Positions 1 through 11,700 of a stretch of DNA of 64,000 nt are shown here, piece after piece. Numbering within the stretch: the first letter of the stretch is position 1; every line of letters begins with the position of its first letter. A program made the position numbers and the translations under genes. Under the pieces are notes generated by a model. The model was not told the origin of the DNA. It did not search any database and saw nothing but the letters and a program-made list of their open reading frames with translations. The DNA is taken from NCBI GenBank assembly GCA_030533445.1, contig JARPUW010000288.1:62001-126000 (forward strand), in the 5' to 3' direction. This stretch comes from Cyprinodon diabolis (lineage: Eukaryota > Chordata > Actinopteri > Cyprinodontiformes > Cyprinodontidae).

Positions 1-14
1 CACCAGCAGCTCAA

Positions 15-30
15 GGTTCCAGCAGCTCAA
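15..30 (+). repeat. Type example of the 16-bp unit
   Basis: This is a perfect copy of the consensus GGTTCCAGCAGCTCAA, with 9 of 16 bases G or C and no CpG. It holds one AGCT tetranucleotide, so the common unit carries an AluI site; the CAGATGCTC variants lose it. Three consecutive units make 48 bp and translate as the 16-residue cycle GSSSSRFQQLKVPAAQ in whichever forward frame one begins. Confidence 0.95.
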
Positions 31-801
31 GGCTCCAGCAGCTCAAGGTTCCAGCAGCTCAAGGCTCCAGATGCTCAAGGTTCCAGAAGCACCAGCAGCT
101 CAAGGTTCCAGCAGCTCAAGGTTCCAGCAGCTGAAGGTTCGAGAAGCACCAGCAGCTCAAGGTTCCAGCAGCTCAAGGTTCCAGCAGCACCAGCAGCTCA
201 AGGTTCCAGCAGCTCAGGGTTACAGCAGCTCAAGGCTCCAGAAGCTAGAGGTTCCAGAAGCTCAAGGTTCCAGCAGCTCAAGGTTCCAGAAGCACCAGCA
301 GCTCAAGGCTGCAGCAGCTCAAGGTTCCAGCAGCTCAAGGTTCCAGAAGCACCAGCAGCTCAAGGCTCCAGCAGCTCAAGGTTCCAGAAGCTCAAGGCTC
401 CAGATGTTCAAGGTTCCAGATATACCAGCAGCTCAAGGTTCCAGAAGCTCAAGGGTCCAGCAGCTCAAGGCTCCAGATGCTCAAGGCTCCAGATGCTCAA
501 AGTTCCAGCAGCTCAAGGTTCCAGCAGCTCAAGGTTCCAGCAGCTCAAGGTTCCAGCAGCTCAAGGTTCCAGAAGCACCAGCAGCTCAAGGCTCCAGCAG
601 CTCAAGGTTCCAGAAGCTCAAGGCTCCAGATGCTCAAGGTTCCAGAACCACCAGCAGCTCAAGGTTCCAGCAGCTCAAGGTTCCAGAAGCACCAGCAGCT
701 CAAGGTTCCAGCAGCTCAAGGTTCCAGAAGCACCAGCAGCTCAAGGTTCCAGCAGCTCAAGGTTCCAGAAGCGCCAGCAGCTCAAGGCTCCAGCAGCTCA
801 A

Positions 802-858
802 GGTTCCAGAAGCTCAAGGCTCCAGATGCTCAAGGTTCCAGAAGCACCAGCAGCTCAA
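802..858 (+). repeat. Recurrent 57-bp composite (16+16+25)
   Basis: A unit with CAGAAGCTC, then a GGCTCC...CAGATGCTC unit, then a 25-bp unit form a 57-bp block. It recurs all along the window and encodes the 19-residue string GSRSSRLQMLKVPEAPAAQ in one frame. The GGCTCC and CAGATGCTC variants are strongly linked to each other and usually follow the CAGAAGCTC unit, so unit order is not random. This looks like the first level of higher-order structure above the single unit. The ATG inside CAGATGCTC provides most of the apparent start codons of the + strand open frames. Confidence 0.8.
834..858 (+). repeat. Type example of the 25-bp unit
   Basis: The 25-bp unit equals the 16-bp variant GGTTCCAGAAGCTCAA with nine bases, CACCAGCAG, inserted between GGTTCCAGAAG and CTCAA. 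The insert resembles the adjacent AGCAGC tract, so it probably arose by local slippage or duplication (inference). Nine bases preserve the frame. In the three forward frames the unit reads SRSTSSSR, FQKHQQLK or VPEAPAAQ. Sub-variants have GAACCACC (as at 653), GAAGCGCC (as at 768) or GATGCACC (as at 1,964) in place of GAAGCACC. Confidence 0.93.
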
Positions 859-1965
859 GGTTCCAGCAGCTCAAGGTTCCAGCAGCTCAAGGTTCCAGAA
901 GCACCAGCAGCTCAAGGTTCCAGCAGCTCAAGGTTCCAGAAGCACCAGCAGCTCAAGGTTCCAGAAGCTCAAGGCTCCAGATGCTCAAGGTTCCAGAAGC
1001 ACCAGCAGCTCAAGGTTCCAGCAGCTCAAGGTTCCAGCAGCTCAAGGTTCCAGAAGCACCAGCAGCTCAAGGTTCCAGCAGCTCAAGGTTCCAGCAGCAC
1101 CAGCAGCTCAAGGTTCCAGCAGCTCAAGGTTCCAGAAGCACCAGCAGCTCAAGGTTCCAGAAGCTCAAGGCTCCAGATGCTCAAGGTTCCAGAAGCACCA
1201 GCAGCTCAAGGTTCCAGCAGCTCAAGGTTCCAGAAGCACCAGCAGCTCAAGGTTCCAGCAGCTCAAGGTTCCAGCAGCACCAGCAGCTCAAGGTTCCAGC
1301 AGCTCAAGGTTCCAGAAGCACCAGCAGCTCAAGGCTCCAGCAGCTCAAGGTTCCAGAAGCTCAAGGCTCCAGATGCTCAAGGTTCCAGAAGCACCAGCAG
1401 CTCAAGGCTCCAGCAGCTCAAGGTTCCAGCAGCTCAAGGTTCCAGAAGCACCAGCAACTCAAGGTTCCAGCAGCTCAAGGTTCCAGAAGCACCAGCAGCT
1501 CAAGGTTCCAGCAGCTCAAGGCTCCAGCAGCTCAGAGTTCCGGCAGCTCAAGGCTCCAGCAGCTCAAGGTTCCAGAAGCACCAGCAGCTCAAGGTTCCAG
1601 AAGCTCAAGGCTCCAGATGCTCAAGGTTCCAGAAGCACCAGCAGCTCAAGGTTCCAGCAGCTCAAGGTTCCAGCAGCTGAAGGTTCCAGAAGCACCAGCA
1701 GCTCAAGGTTCCAGCAGCTCAAGGTTCCAGCAGCACCAGCAGCTCAATGTTCCAGCAGCTCAGGGTTACAGCAGCTCAAGGCTCCAGAAGCTAGAGGTTC
1801 CAGAAGCTCAAGGTTCCAGCAGCTCAATGTTCCAGAAGCACCAGCAGCTCAAGGCTGCAGCAGCTCAAGGTTCCAGCAGCTCAAAGTTCCAGAAGCACCA
1901 GCAACTCAAGGCTCCAGCAGCTCAAGGTTCCAGAAGCTCAAGGCTCCAGATGCTCAAGGTTCCAG

Positions 1966-4900
1966 ATGCACCAGCAGCTCAAGGTTCCAGAAGCTCAAGG
2001 TTCCAGCAGCTCAAGGCTCCAGATGCTCAAGGCTCCAGATGCTCAAAGTTCCAGCAGCTCAATGTTCCATCAGCTCAAGGTTCCAGAAGCTCAAGGCTCC
2101 AGATGCTCAAGGTTCCAGAACCACCAGCAGCTCAAGGTTCCAGCAGCTCAAGGTTCCAGAAGCACCAGCAGCTCAAGGTTCCAGCAGCTCAAGGTTCCAG
2201 AAGCACCAGCAGCTCAAGGTTCCAGCAGCTCAAGGTTCCAGAAGCGCCAGCAGCTCAAGGCTCCAGCAGCTCAAGGTTCCAGAAGCTCAAGGCTCCAGAT
2301 GCTCAAGGTTCCAGAAGCACCAGCAGCTCAAGGTTCCAGCAGCTCAAGGTTCCAGCAGCTCAAGGTTCCAGAAGCACCAGCAGCTCAAGGTTCCAGCAGC
2401 TCAAGGTTCCAGAAGCACCAGCAGCTCAAGGTTCCAGAAGCTCAAGGCTCCAGATGCTCAAGGTTCCAGAAGCACCAGCAGCTCAAGGTTCCAGCAGCTC
2501 AAGGTTCCAGCAGCTCAAGGTTCCAGAAGCACCAGCAGCTCAAGGTTCCAGCAGCTCAAGGTTCCAGCAGCACCAGCAGCTCAAGGTTCCAGCAGCTCAA
2601 GGTTCCAGAAGCACCAGCAGCTCAAGGTTCCAGAAGCTCAAGGCTCCAGATGCTCAAGGTTCCAGAAGCACCAGCAGCTCAAGGTTCCAGCAGCTCAAGG
2701 TTCCAGCAGCTCAAGGTTCCAGAAGCACCAGCAGCTCAAGGTTCCAGCAGCTCAAGGTTCCAGCAGCACCAGCAGCTCAAGGTTCCAGCAGCTCAGGGTT
2801 CCAGAAGCACCAGCAGCTCAAGGCTGCAGCAGCTCAAGGTTCCAGCAGCTCAAGGTTCCAGAAGCACCAGCAGCTCAAGGCTCCAGCAGCTCAAGGTTCC
2901 AGAAGCACCAGCAACTCAAGGTTCCAGCAGCTCAAGGTTCCAGAAGCACCAGCAGCTCAAGGTTCCAGCAGCTCAAGGCTCCAGCAGCTCAGAGTTCCGG
3001 CAGCTCAAGGCTCCAGCAGCTCAAGGTTCCAGAAGCACCAGCAGCTCAAGGTTCCAGAAGCTCAAGGCTCCAGATGCTCAAGGTTCCAGAAGCACCAGCA
3101 GCTCAAGGTTCCAGCAGCTCAAGGTTGCAGCAGCTGAAGGTTCCAGAAGCACCAGCAGCTCAAGGTTCCAGCAGCTCAAGGTTCCAGCAGCACCAGCAGC
3201 TCAATGTTCCAGCAGCTCAGGGTTACAGCAGCTCAAGGCTCCAGAAGCTAGAGGTTCCAGAAGCTCAAGGTTCCAGCAGCTCAATGTTCCAGAAGCACCA
3301 GCAGCTCAAGGCTGCAGCAGCTCAAGGTTCCAGCAGCTCAAAGTTCCAGAAGCACCAGCAACTCAAGGCTCCAGCAGCTCAAGGTTCCAGAAGCTCAAGG
3401 CTCCAGATGCTCAAGGTTCCAGATGCACCAGCAGCTCAAGGTTCCAGAAGCTCAAGGTTCCAGCAGCTCAAGGCTCCAGATGCTCAAGGCTCCAGATGCT
3501 CAAAGTTCCAGCAGCTCAATGTTCCAGCAGCTCAAGGTTCCAGCAGCTCAAGGTTCCAGCAGCTCAAGGTTCCAGAAGCACCAGCAGCTCAAGGTTCCAG
3601 CAGCTCAAGGCTCCAGCAGCTCAGAGTGCCGGCAGCTCAAGGTTCCAGCAGCTCAAGGTTCCAGAAGCACCAGCAGCTCAAGGTTCCAGCAGCTCAAGGT
3701 TCCAGAAGCGCCAGCAGCTCAAGGCTCCAGCAGCTCAAGGTTCCAGAAGCTCAAGGCTCCAGATGCTCAAGGTTCCAGAAGCACCAGCAGCTCAAGGTTC
3801 CAGCAGCTCAAGGTTCCAGCAGCTCAAGGTTCCAGAAGCACCAGCAGCTCAAGGTTCCAGCAGCTCAAGGTTCCAGAAGCACCAGCAGCTCAAGGTTCCA
3901 GAAGCTCAAGGCTCCAGATGCTCAAGGTTCCAGAAGCACCAGCAGCTCAAGGTTCCAGCAGCTCAAGGTTCCAGAAGCACCAGCAGCTCAAGGTTCCAGC
4001 AGCTCAAGGTTCCAGCAGCACCAGCAGCTCAAGGTTCCAGCAGCTCAGGGTTCCAGAAGCACCAGCAGCTCAAGGCTGCAGCAGCTCAAGGTTCCAGCAG
4101 CTCAAGGTTCCAGAAGCACCAGCAGCTCAAGGCTCCAGCAGCTCAAGGTTCCAGAAGCTCAAGGCTCCAGATGCTCAAGGTTCCAGATGCAACAGCAGCT
4201 CAAGGTTCCAGAAGCTCAGGGTTCCAGCAGCTCAAGGTTCCAGCAGCTCAAGGTTCCAGCAGCTCAAGGTTCCAGAAGCACCAGCAGCTCAAGGCTCCAG
4301 CAGCTCAAGGTTCCAGCAGCTCAAGGTTCCAGAAGCACCAGCAACTCAAGGTTCCAGCAGCTCAAGGTTCCAGAAGCACCAGCAGCTCAAGGTTCCAGCA
4401 GCTCAAGGCTCCAGCAGCTCAGAGTTCCGGCAGCTCAAGTATCCAGCAGCTCAAGGTTCCAGAAGCACCAGCAGCTCAAGGTTCCAGAAGCTCAAGGCTC
4501 CAGATGCTCAAGGTTCCAGAAGCACCAGCAGCTCAAGGTTCCAGCAGCTCAAGGTTCCAGCAGCTGAAGGTTCCAGAAGCACCAGCAGCTCAAGGTTCCA
4601 GCAGCTCAAGGTTCCAGCAGCACCAGCAGCTCAATGTTCCAGCAGCTCAGGGTTACAGCAGCTCAAGGCTCCAGAAGCTAGAGGTTCCAGAAGCTCAAGG
4701 TTCCAGCAGCTCAATGTTCCAGAAGCACCAGCAGCTCAAGGCTGCAGCAGCTCAAGGTTCCAGCAGCTCAAAGTTCCAGAAGCACCAGCAACTCAAGGCT
4801 CCAGCAGCTCAAGGTTCCAGAAGCTCAAGGCTCCAGATGCTCAAGGTTCCAGATGCACCAGCAGCTCAAGGTTCCAGAAGCTCAAGGTTCCAGCAGCTCA

Positions 4901-5240
4901 AGGCTCCAGATGCTCAAGGCTCCAGATGCTCAAAGTTCCAGCAGCTCAATGTTCCAGCAGCTCAAGGTTCCAGCAGCTCAAGGTTCCAGCAGCTCAAGGT
5001 TCCAGAAGCACCAGCAGCTCAAGGTTCCAGCAGCTCAGGGTTACAGCAGCTCAAGGCTCCAGAAGCTAGAGGTTCCAGAAGCTCAAGGTTCCAGCAGCTC
5101 AATGTTCCAGAAGCACCAGCAGCTCAAGGCTGCAGCAGCTCAAGGTTCCAGCAGCTCAAAGTTCCAGAAGCACCAGCAGCTCAAGGCTCCAGCAGCTCAA
5201 GGTTCCAGAAGCTCAAGGCTCCAGATGCTCAAGGTTCCAG
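1966..5240. repeat. ~1.43-1.46 kb higher-order repeat plus a 388-bp partial copy
   Basis: The anchor GATGCACCAGCAG followed by the GGCTCCAGATGC/CAAAGTTCC cluster occurs with its ATG at 1,966, 3,423, 4,853 and 5,241, giving spacings of 1,457, 1,430 and 388 bp. The CTGAAGGTTCC variant shows matching spacings (near 1,677, 3,134 and 4,564). The copies are imperfect: unit order diverges over a few hundred bases before realigning. The 388-bp short repeat recurs at 35,230/35,618 and 56,628/57,016, so this structure was copied with the larger block. Confidence 0.7.
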
Positions 5241-5739
5241 ATGCACCAGCAGCTCAAGGTTCCAGAAGCTCAAGGTTCCAGCAGCTCAAGGCTCCAGAAG
5301 CTCAAGGCTCCAGATGCTCAAAGTTCCAGCAGCTCAATGTTCCAGCAGCTCAAGGTTCCAGCAGCTCAAGGTTCCAGCAGCTCAAGGTTCCAGAAGCACC
5401 AGCAGCTCAAGGCTCCAGCAGCTCAAGGTTCCAGAAGCTCAAGGCTCCAGAACCACCAGCAGCTCAAGGTTCCAGCAGCTCAAGGCTCCAGAAGCACCAG
5501 CAGCTCAAGGTTCCAGCAGCCCAAGGTTCCAGAAGCTCAAGGCTCCAGATTCTCAAGGTTCCAGAAGCACCAGCAGCTCAAGGTTCCAGCAGCTCAAAGT
5601 TCCAGCAGCTCAAGGTTCCAGAAAGACCAGCAGCTCAAGGTTCCAGTAGCTCAAGACTCCACATGCTCAAGGTTCCAGAAGCACCAGCAGCTCAAGGTTC
5701 CAGCAGCTCAAGGTTCCAGAAGCTCAAGGCTCCAGATGC

Positions 5740-8700
5740 TCAAGGTTCCAGAAGCACCAGCAGCTCAAGGTTCCAGCAGCTCAAGGTTCCAGAAGCACCA
5801 GCAGCTCAAGGTTCCAGAAGCTCAAGGCTCCAGATGCTCAAGGTTCCAGAAGCACCAGCAGCTCAAGGTTCCAGCAGCTCAAGGTTCCAGCAGCTCAAGG
5901 TTCCAGATGCTCAAGGTTCCAGATGCACCAGCAGCTCAAGGTTCCAGAAGCTCAAGGGTCCAGCAGCTCAAGGCTCCAGATGCTCAAGGCTCCAGATGCT
6001 CAAAGTTCCAGCAGCTCAAGGTTCCAGCAGCTCAAGGTTCCAGCAGCTCAAGGTTCCAGAAGCACCAGCAGCTCAAGGCTCCAGCAGCTCAAGGTTCCAG
6101 AAGCTATAGGCTCCAGATGCTCAAGGTTCCAGAACCACCAGCAGCTCAAGGTTCCAGCAGCTCAAGGTTCCAGAAGCACCAGCAGCTCAAGGTTCCAGCA
6201 GCTCAAGGTTCCAGAAGCACCAGCAGCTCAAGGTTCCAGCAGCTCAAGGCTCTAGCAGCTCAAGGTTCCAGAAGCACCAGCAGCTCAAGGTTCCAGAAGC
6301 TCAAGGCTCCAGATGCTCAAGGTTCCTGAAGCACCAGCAGCTCAAGGTTCCAGCAGCTCAAGGTTCCAGAAGCACCAGCAGCTCAAGGTTCCAGCAGCTC
6401 AAGGTTCCAGAAGCACCAGCAGCTCAAGGTTCCAGCAGCTCAAGGTTCCAGAAGCGCCAGCAGCTCAAGGCTCCAGCCGCTCAAGGTTCCAGAAGCTCAA
6501 GGCTCCAGATGCTCAAGGTTCCAGAAGCACCAGCAGCTCAAGGTTCCAGCAGCTCAAGGTTCAAGCAGCTCAAGGTTCCAGAAGCACCAGCAGCTCAAGG
6601 TTCCAGCCGCTCAAGGTTCCAGAAGCACCAGCAGCTCAAGGTTCCAGAAGCTCAAGGCTCCAGATGCTCAAGGTTCCAGAAGCACCAGCAGCTCAAGGTT
6701 CCAGCAGCTCAAGGTTCCAGAAGCTCAAGGCTCCAGATGCTCAAGGTTCCAGAAGCACCAGCAGCTCAAGGTTCCAGCAGCTCAAGGTTCCAGCAGCTCA
6801 AGGTTCCAGCAGCTCAAGGTTCCAGAAGCACCAGCAGCTCAAGGTTCCAGAAGCTCAAGGCTCCAGATGCTCAAGGTTCCAGAAGCACCAGCAGCTCAAG
6901 GTTCCAGCAGCTCAAGGTTCCAGAAGCACCAGCAGCTCAAGGTTCCAGCAGCTCAAGGTTCCAGCAGCACCAGCAGCTCAAGGTTCCAGAAGCTCAAGGC
7001 TCCAGATGCTCAAGGTTCCAGAAGCACCAGCAGCTCAAGGTTCCAGCAGCTCAAGGTTCCAGCAGCACCAGCAGCTCAAGGTTCCAGCAGCTCAAGGTTC
7101 CAGCAGCTCAAGGTTCCAGAAGCACCAGCAGCTCAAGGTTCCAGCAGCTCAAGGTTCCAGAAGCTCAAGGTTCCAGAAGCACCAGCAGCTCAAGGTTCCA
7201 GAAGCTCAAGGCTCCAGAAGCTCAAGGCTCCAGATGCTCAAGGTTCCAGAAGCACCAGCAGCTCAAGGTTCCAGCAGCTCAAGGTTCCAGCAGCTCAAGG
7301 TTCCAGCAGCTCAAGGTTCCAGAAGCACCAGCAGCTCAAGGTTCCAGAAGCTCAAGGCTCCAGATGCTCAAGGTTCCAGAAGCACCAGCAGCTCAAGGTT
7401 CCAGAAGCTCAAGGCTCCAGATGCTCAAGGTTCCAGAAGCACCAGCAGCTCAAGGCTGCAGCAGCTCAAGGTTCCAGCAGCTCAAGGTTCCAGAAGCACC
7501 AGCAGCTCAAGGTTCCAGAAGCTCAAGGCTCCAGATGCTCAAGGTTCCAGAAGCACCAGCAGCTCAAGGTTCCAGCAGCTCAAGGTTCCAGAAGCTCAAG
7601 GCTCCAGATGCTCAAGGTTCCAGAAGCACCAGCAGCTCAAGGTTCCAGCAGCTCATGGTTCCAGCAGCTCAAGGTTCCAGCAGCTCAAGGTTCCAGAAGC
7701 ACCAGCAGCTCAAGGTTCCAGAAGCTCAAGGCTCCAGATGCTCAAGGTTCCAGAAGCACCAGCAGCTCAAGGTTCCAGCAGCTCAAGGTTCCAGAAGCAC
7801 CAGCAGCTCAAGGTTCCAGCAGCTCAAGGTTCCAGCAGCTCAAAGTTCCAGAAGCACCAGCAGCTCAAGGCTCCAGCAGCTCAAGGTTCCAGAAGCTCAA
7901 GGCTCCAGATGCTCAAGGTTCCAGATGCACCAGCAGCTCAAGGTTCCAGAAGCTCAATGTTCCAGCAGGTCAAGGCTCCAGATGCTCAAGGCTCCAGATG
8001 CTCAAAGTTCCAGCAGCTCAATGTTCCAGCAGCTCAAGGTTCCAGCAGCTCAAGGTTCCAGCAGCTCAAGGTTCCAGAAGCACCAGCAGCTCAAGGCTCC
8101 AGCAGCTCAAGGTTCCAGAAGCTCAAGGCTCCAGATGCTCAAGGTTCCAGAACCACCAGCAGCTCAAGGTTCCAGCAGCTCAAGGTTCCAGAAGCACCAG
8201 CAGCTCAAGGTTCCAGCAGCTCAAGGTTCCAGAAGCACCAGCAGCTCAAGGTTCCAGCAGCTCAAGGTTCCAGCAGCTCAAGGTTCCAGAAGCGCCAGCA
8301 GCTCAAGGCTCCAGCAGCCCAGGGTTCCAGAAGCTCAAGGCTCCAGATTCTCAAGGTTCCAGAAGCACCAGCAGCTCAAGGTTCCAGCAGCTCAAGGTTC
8401 CAGCAGCTCAAGGTTCCAGAAGCACCAGCAGCTCAAGGTTCCAGTAGCTCAAGGCTCCACATGCTCAAGGTTCCAGAAGCACCAGCAGCTCAAGGTTCCA
8501 GCAGCTCAAGGTTCCAGAAGCTCAAGGCTCCAGATGATCAAGGTTCCAGAAGCACCAGCAGCTCAAGGTTCCAGCAGCTCAAGGTTCCAGAAGCACCAGC
8601 AGCTCAAGGTTCCAGAAGCTCAAGGCTCCAGATGCTCAAGGTTCCAGAAGCACCAGCAGCTCAAGGTTCCAGCAGCTCAAGGTTCCAGCAGCTCAAGGTT

Positions 8701-11700
8701 CCAGATGCTCAAGGTTCCAGATGCACCAGCAGCTCAAGGTTACAGAAGCTCAAGGGTCCAGCAGCTCAAGGCTCCAGATGCTCAAGGCTCCAGATGCTCA
8801 AAGTTCCAGCAGCTCAAGGTTCCAGCAGCTCAAGGTTCCAGCATCTCAAGGTTCCAGATGCACCAGCAGCTCAAGGCTCCAGCAGCTCAAGGTTCCAGAA
8901 GCTATAGGCTCCAGATGCTCAAGGTTCCAGAACCACCAGCAGCTGAAGGTTCCAGCAGCTCAAGGTTCCAGAAGCACCAGCAGCTCAAGGTTCCAGCAGC
9001 TCAAGGCTCCAGCAGCTCAAGGTTCCAGAAGCACCAGCAGCTCAAGGTTCCAGAAGCTCAAGGGTCCAGCAGCTCAAGGCTCCAGATGCTCAAGGCTCCA
9101 GATGCTCAAAGTTCCAGCAGCTCAAGGTTCCAGCAGCTCAAGGTTCCAGCAGCTCAAGGTTCCAGAAGCACCAGTAGCTCAAGGCTCCAGCAGCTCAAGG
9201 TTCCAGAAGCTATAAGCTCCAGATGCTCAAGGTTCCAGAACCACCAGCAGCTCAAGGTTCCAGAAGCACCAGCAGCTCAAGGTTCCAGCAGCTCAAGGTT
9301 CCAGAAGCACCAGCAGCTCAAGGTTCCAGCAGCTCAAGGCTCCAGCAGCTCAAGGTTCCAGAAGCACCAGCAGCTCAAGGTTCCAGAAGCTCAAGGCTCC
9401 AGATGCTCAAGGTTCCTGAAGCACCAGCAGCTCAAGGTTCCAGCAGCTCAAGGTTCCAGAAGCACCAGCAGCTCAAGGCTCCAGAAGCTCAAGGCTCCAT
9501 ATGCTCAAGGTTCCAGAAGCACCAGCAGCTCAAGGTTCCAGCAGCTCAAGGTTCCAGAAGCACCAGCAGCTCAAGGTTCCAGAAGCTCAAGGCTCCAGAT
9601 GCTCAAGGTTCCAGAAGCACCAGCAGCTCAAGGTTCCAGCAGCTCAAGGTTCCAGAAGCTCAAGGCTCCAGATGCTCAAGGTTCCAGAAGTACCAGCAGC
9701 TCAAGGTTCCAGCAGCTCAAGGTTCCAGCAGCTCAAGGTTCCAGAAGCACCAGCAGCTCAAGGTTCCAGAAGCTCAAGGCTCCAGATGCTCAAGGTTCCA
9801 GAAGCACCAGCAGCTCAAGGTTCCAGCAGCTCAAGGTTCCAGAAGCACCAGCAGCTCAAGGTTCCAGAAGCTCAAGGCTCCAGCAGCTCAAGGTTCCAGA
9901 AGCTCAAGGCTCCAGATGCTCAAGGTTCCAGAAGCACCAGCAGCTCAAGGTTCCAGCAGCTCAAGGGTCCAGCAGCTCAAGGTTCCAGAAGCACCAGCAG
10001 CTCAAGGTTCCAGCAGCTCAAGGTTCCAGAAGCACCAGCAGCTCAAGGTTCCAGAGGCTCAAGGCTCCAGCAGCTCAAGGTTCCAGCAGCTCAAGGCTCC
10101 AGATGCTCAAGGTTCCAGAAGCACCAGCAGCTCAAGGTTCCAGCAGCTCAAGGTTCAAGCAGCTGAAGGTTCCAGAAGCACCAGCAGCTCAAGGTTCCAG
10201 CAGCTCAAGGTTCCAGCAGCACCAGCAGCTCAAGGTTCCAGCAGCTCAGGGTTACAGCAGCTCAAGGCTCCAGAAGTTAGAGGTTCCAGAAGCTCAAGGT
10301 TCCAGCAGCTCAAGGTTCCAGAAGCACCAGCAGCTCAAGGCTGCAGCAGCTCAAGGTTCCAGCAGCTCAAGGTTCCAGAAGCACCAGCAGCTCAAGGCTC
10401 CAGCAGCTCAAGGTTCCAGAAGCTCAAGGCTCCAGATGTTCAAGGTTCCAGATGCACCAGCAGCTCAAGGTTCCAGAAGCTCAAGGGTCCAGCAGCTCAA
10501 GGCTCCAGATGCTCAAGGCTCCAGATGCTCAAAGTTCCAGCAGCTCAAGGTTCCAGCAGCTCAAGGTTCCAGAAGCACCAGGAGCTCAAGGTTCCAGCAG
10601 CTCAAGGTTCCAGAAGCACCAGCAGCTCAAGGTTCCAGCAGCTCAAGGTTCCAGAAGCGCCAGCAGCTCAAGGCTCCAGCAGCTCAAGGTTCCAGAAGCT
10701 CAAGGCTCCAGATGCTCAAGGTTCCAGAAGCACCAGCAGCTCAAGGTTCCAGCAGCTCAAGGTTCCAGCAGCTCAAGGTTCCAGAAGCACCAGCAGCTCA
10801 AGGTTCCAGCAGCTCAAGGTTCCAGAAGCACCATCAGCTCAAGGTTCCAGCAGCTCAAGGCTCCAGCAGCTCAAGGTTCCAGCAGCTCAAGGTTCCAGCA
10901 GCTCAAGGTTCCAGAAGCACCAGCAGCTCAAGGTTCCAGAAGCTCAAGGCTCCAGATGCTCAAGGTTCCAGAAGCACCAGCAGCTCAAGGTTCCAGCAGC
11001 TCAAGGTTCCAGAAGCTCAAGGCTCCAGAAGCTCAAGGTTCCAGAAGCACCAGCAGCTCAAGGTTCCAGCAGCTCAAGGTTCCAGCAGCTCAAGGTTCCA
11101 GAAGCACCAGCAGCTCAAGGTTCCAGAAGCTCAAGGCTCCAGATGCTCAAGGTTCCAGAAGCACCAGCAGCTCAAGGTTCCAGCAGTTCAAGGTTCCAGC
11201 AGCTCAAGGTTCAAGAAGCACCAGCAGCTCAAGGTTCCAGAAGCTCAAGGTTCCAGCAGCTCAAGGTTCCAGCAGCTCAAGGTTCCAGAAGCACCAGCAG
11301 CTCAAGGTTCCAGCAGCTCAAGGTTCCAGAAGCACCAGCAGCTCAAGGTTCCAGCAGCTCAAGGCTCCAGCAGCTCAAGGTTCCAGAAGCACCAGCAGCT
11401 CAAGGCTCCAGCAGCTCAAGGTTCCAGAAGCTCAATGCTCCAGATGCTCAAGGTTCCAGAAGCACCAGCAGCTCAAGGTTCCAGCAGCTCAAGGTTCCAG
11501 AAGCACCAGCAGCTCAAGGTTCCAGCAGCTCAAGGTTCCAGAAGCACCAGCAGCTCAAGGCTCCAGCAGCTCAAGGTTCCAGAAGCTCAAGGCTCCAGAT
11601 GCTCAAGGTTCCAGAAACACCAGCAGCTCAAGGTTCCAGCAGCTCAAGGTTCCAGATGCTCAAGGTTCCAGATGCACCAGCAGCTCAAGGTTCCAGAAGC

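Larger units (their letters stand above)
1..6255. repeat. Left module, related to 31.2-36.75 kb and 52.6-58.15 kb
   Basis: Rare marker variants appear here in an order similar to the end of both giant copies: the CTGAAGGTTCGAG unit near 130, GATATACC near 420, several TAGAGG units, AAAGACC near 5,623, the GGTCCAGCAGC/GATGCTCAAAG cluster near 5,960, a GCTATAGG unit near 6,104 and a CTCTAGC unit near 6,250. Anchor offsets to the later region drift between about 30.4 and 31.2 kb, so internal repeats have gained and lost units. It is probably a further partial copy of the terminal part of the 19-21 kb block (inference). Its left end lies outside the window. Confidence 0.7.

Noticed and set aside
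834..858. Transposon or insertion-sequence ends in the 9-bp insert
   Set aside because: The 9-bp CACCAGCAG is unit-derived, found at very many sites with no target duplication or terminal inverted repeats.
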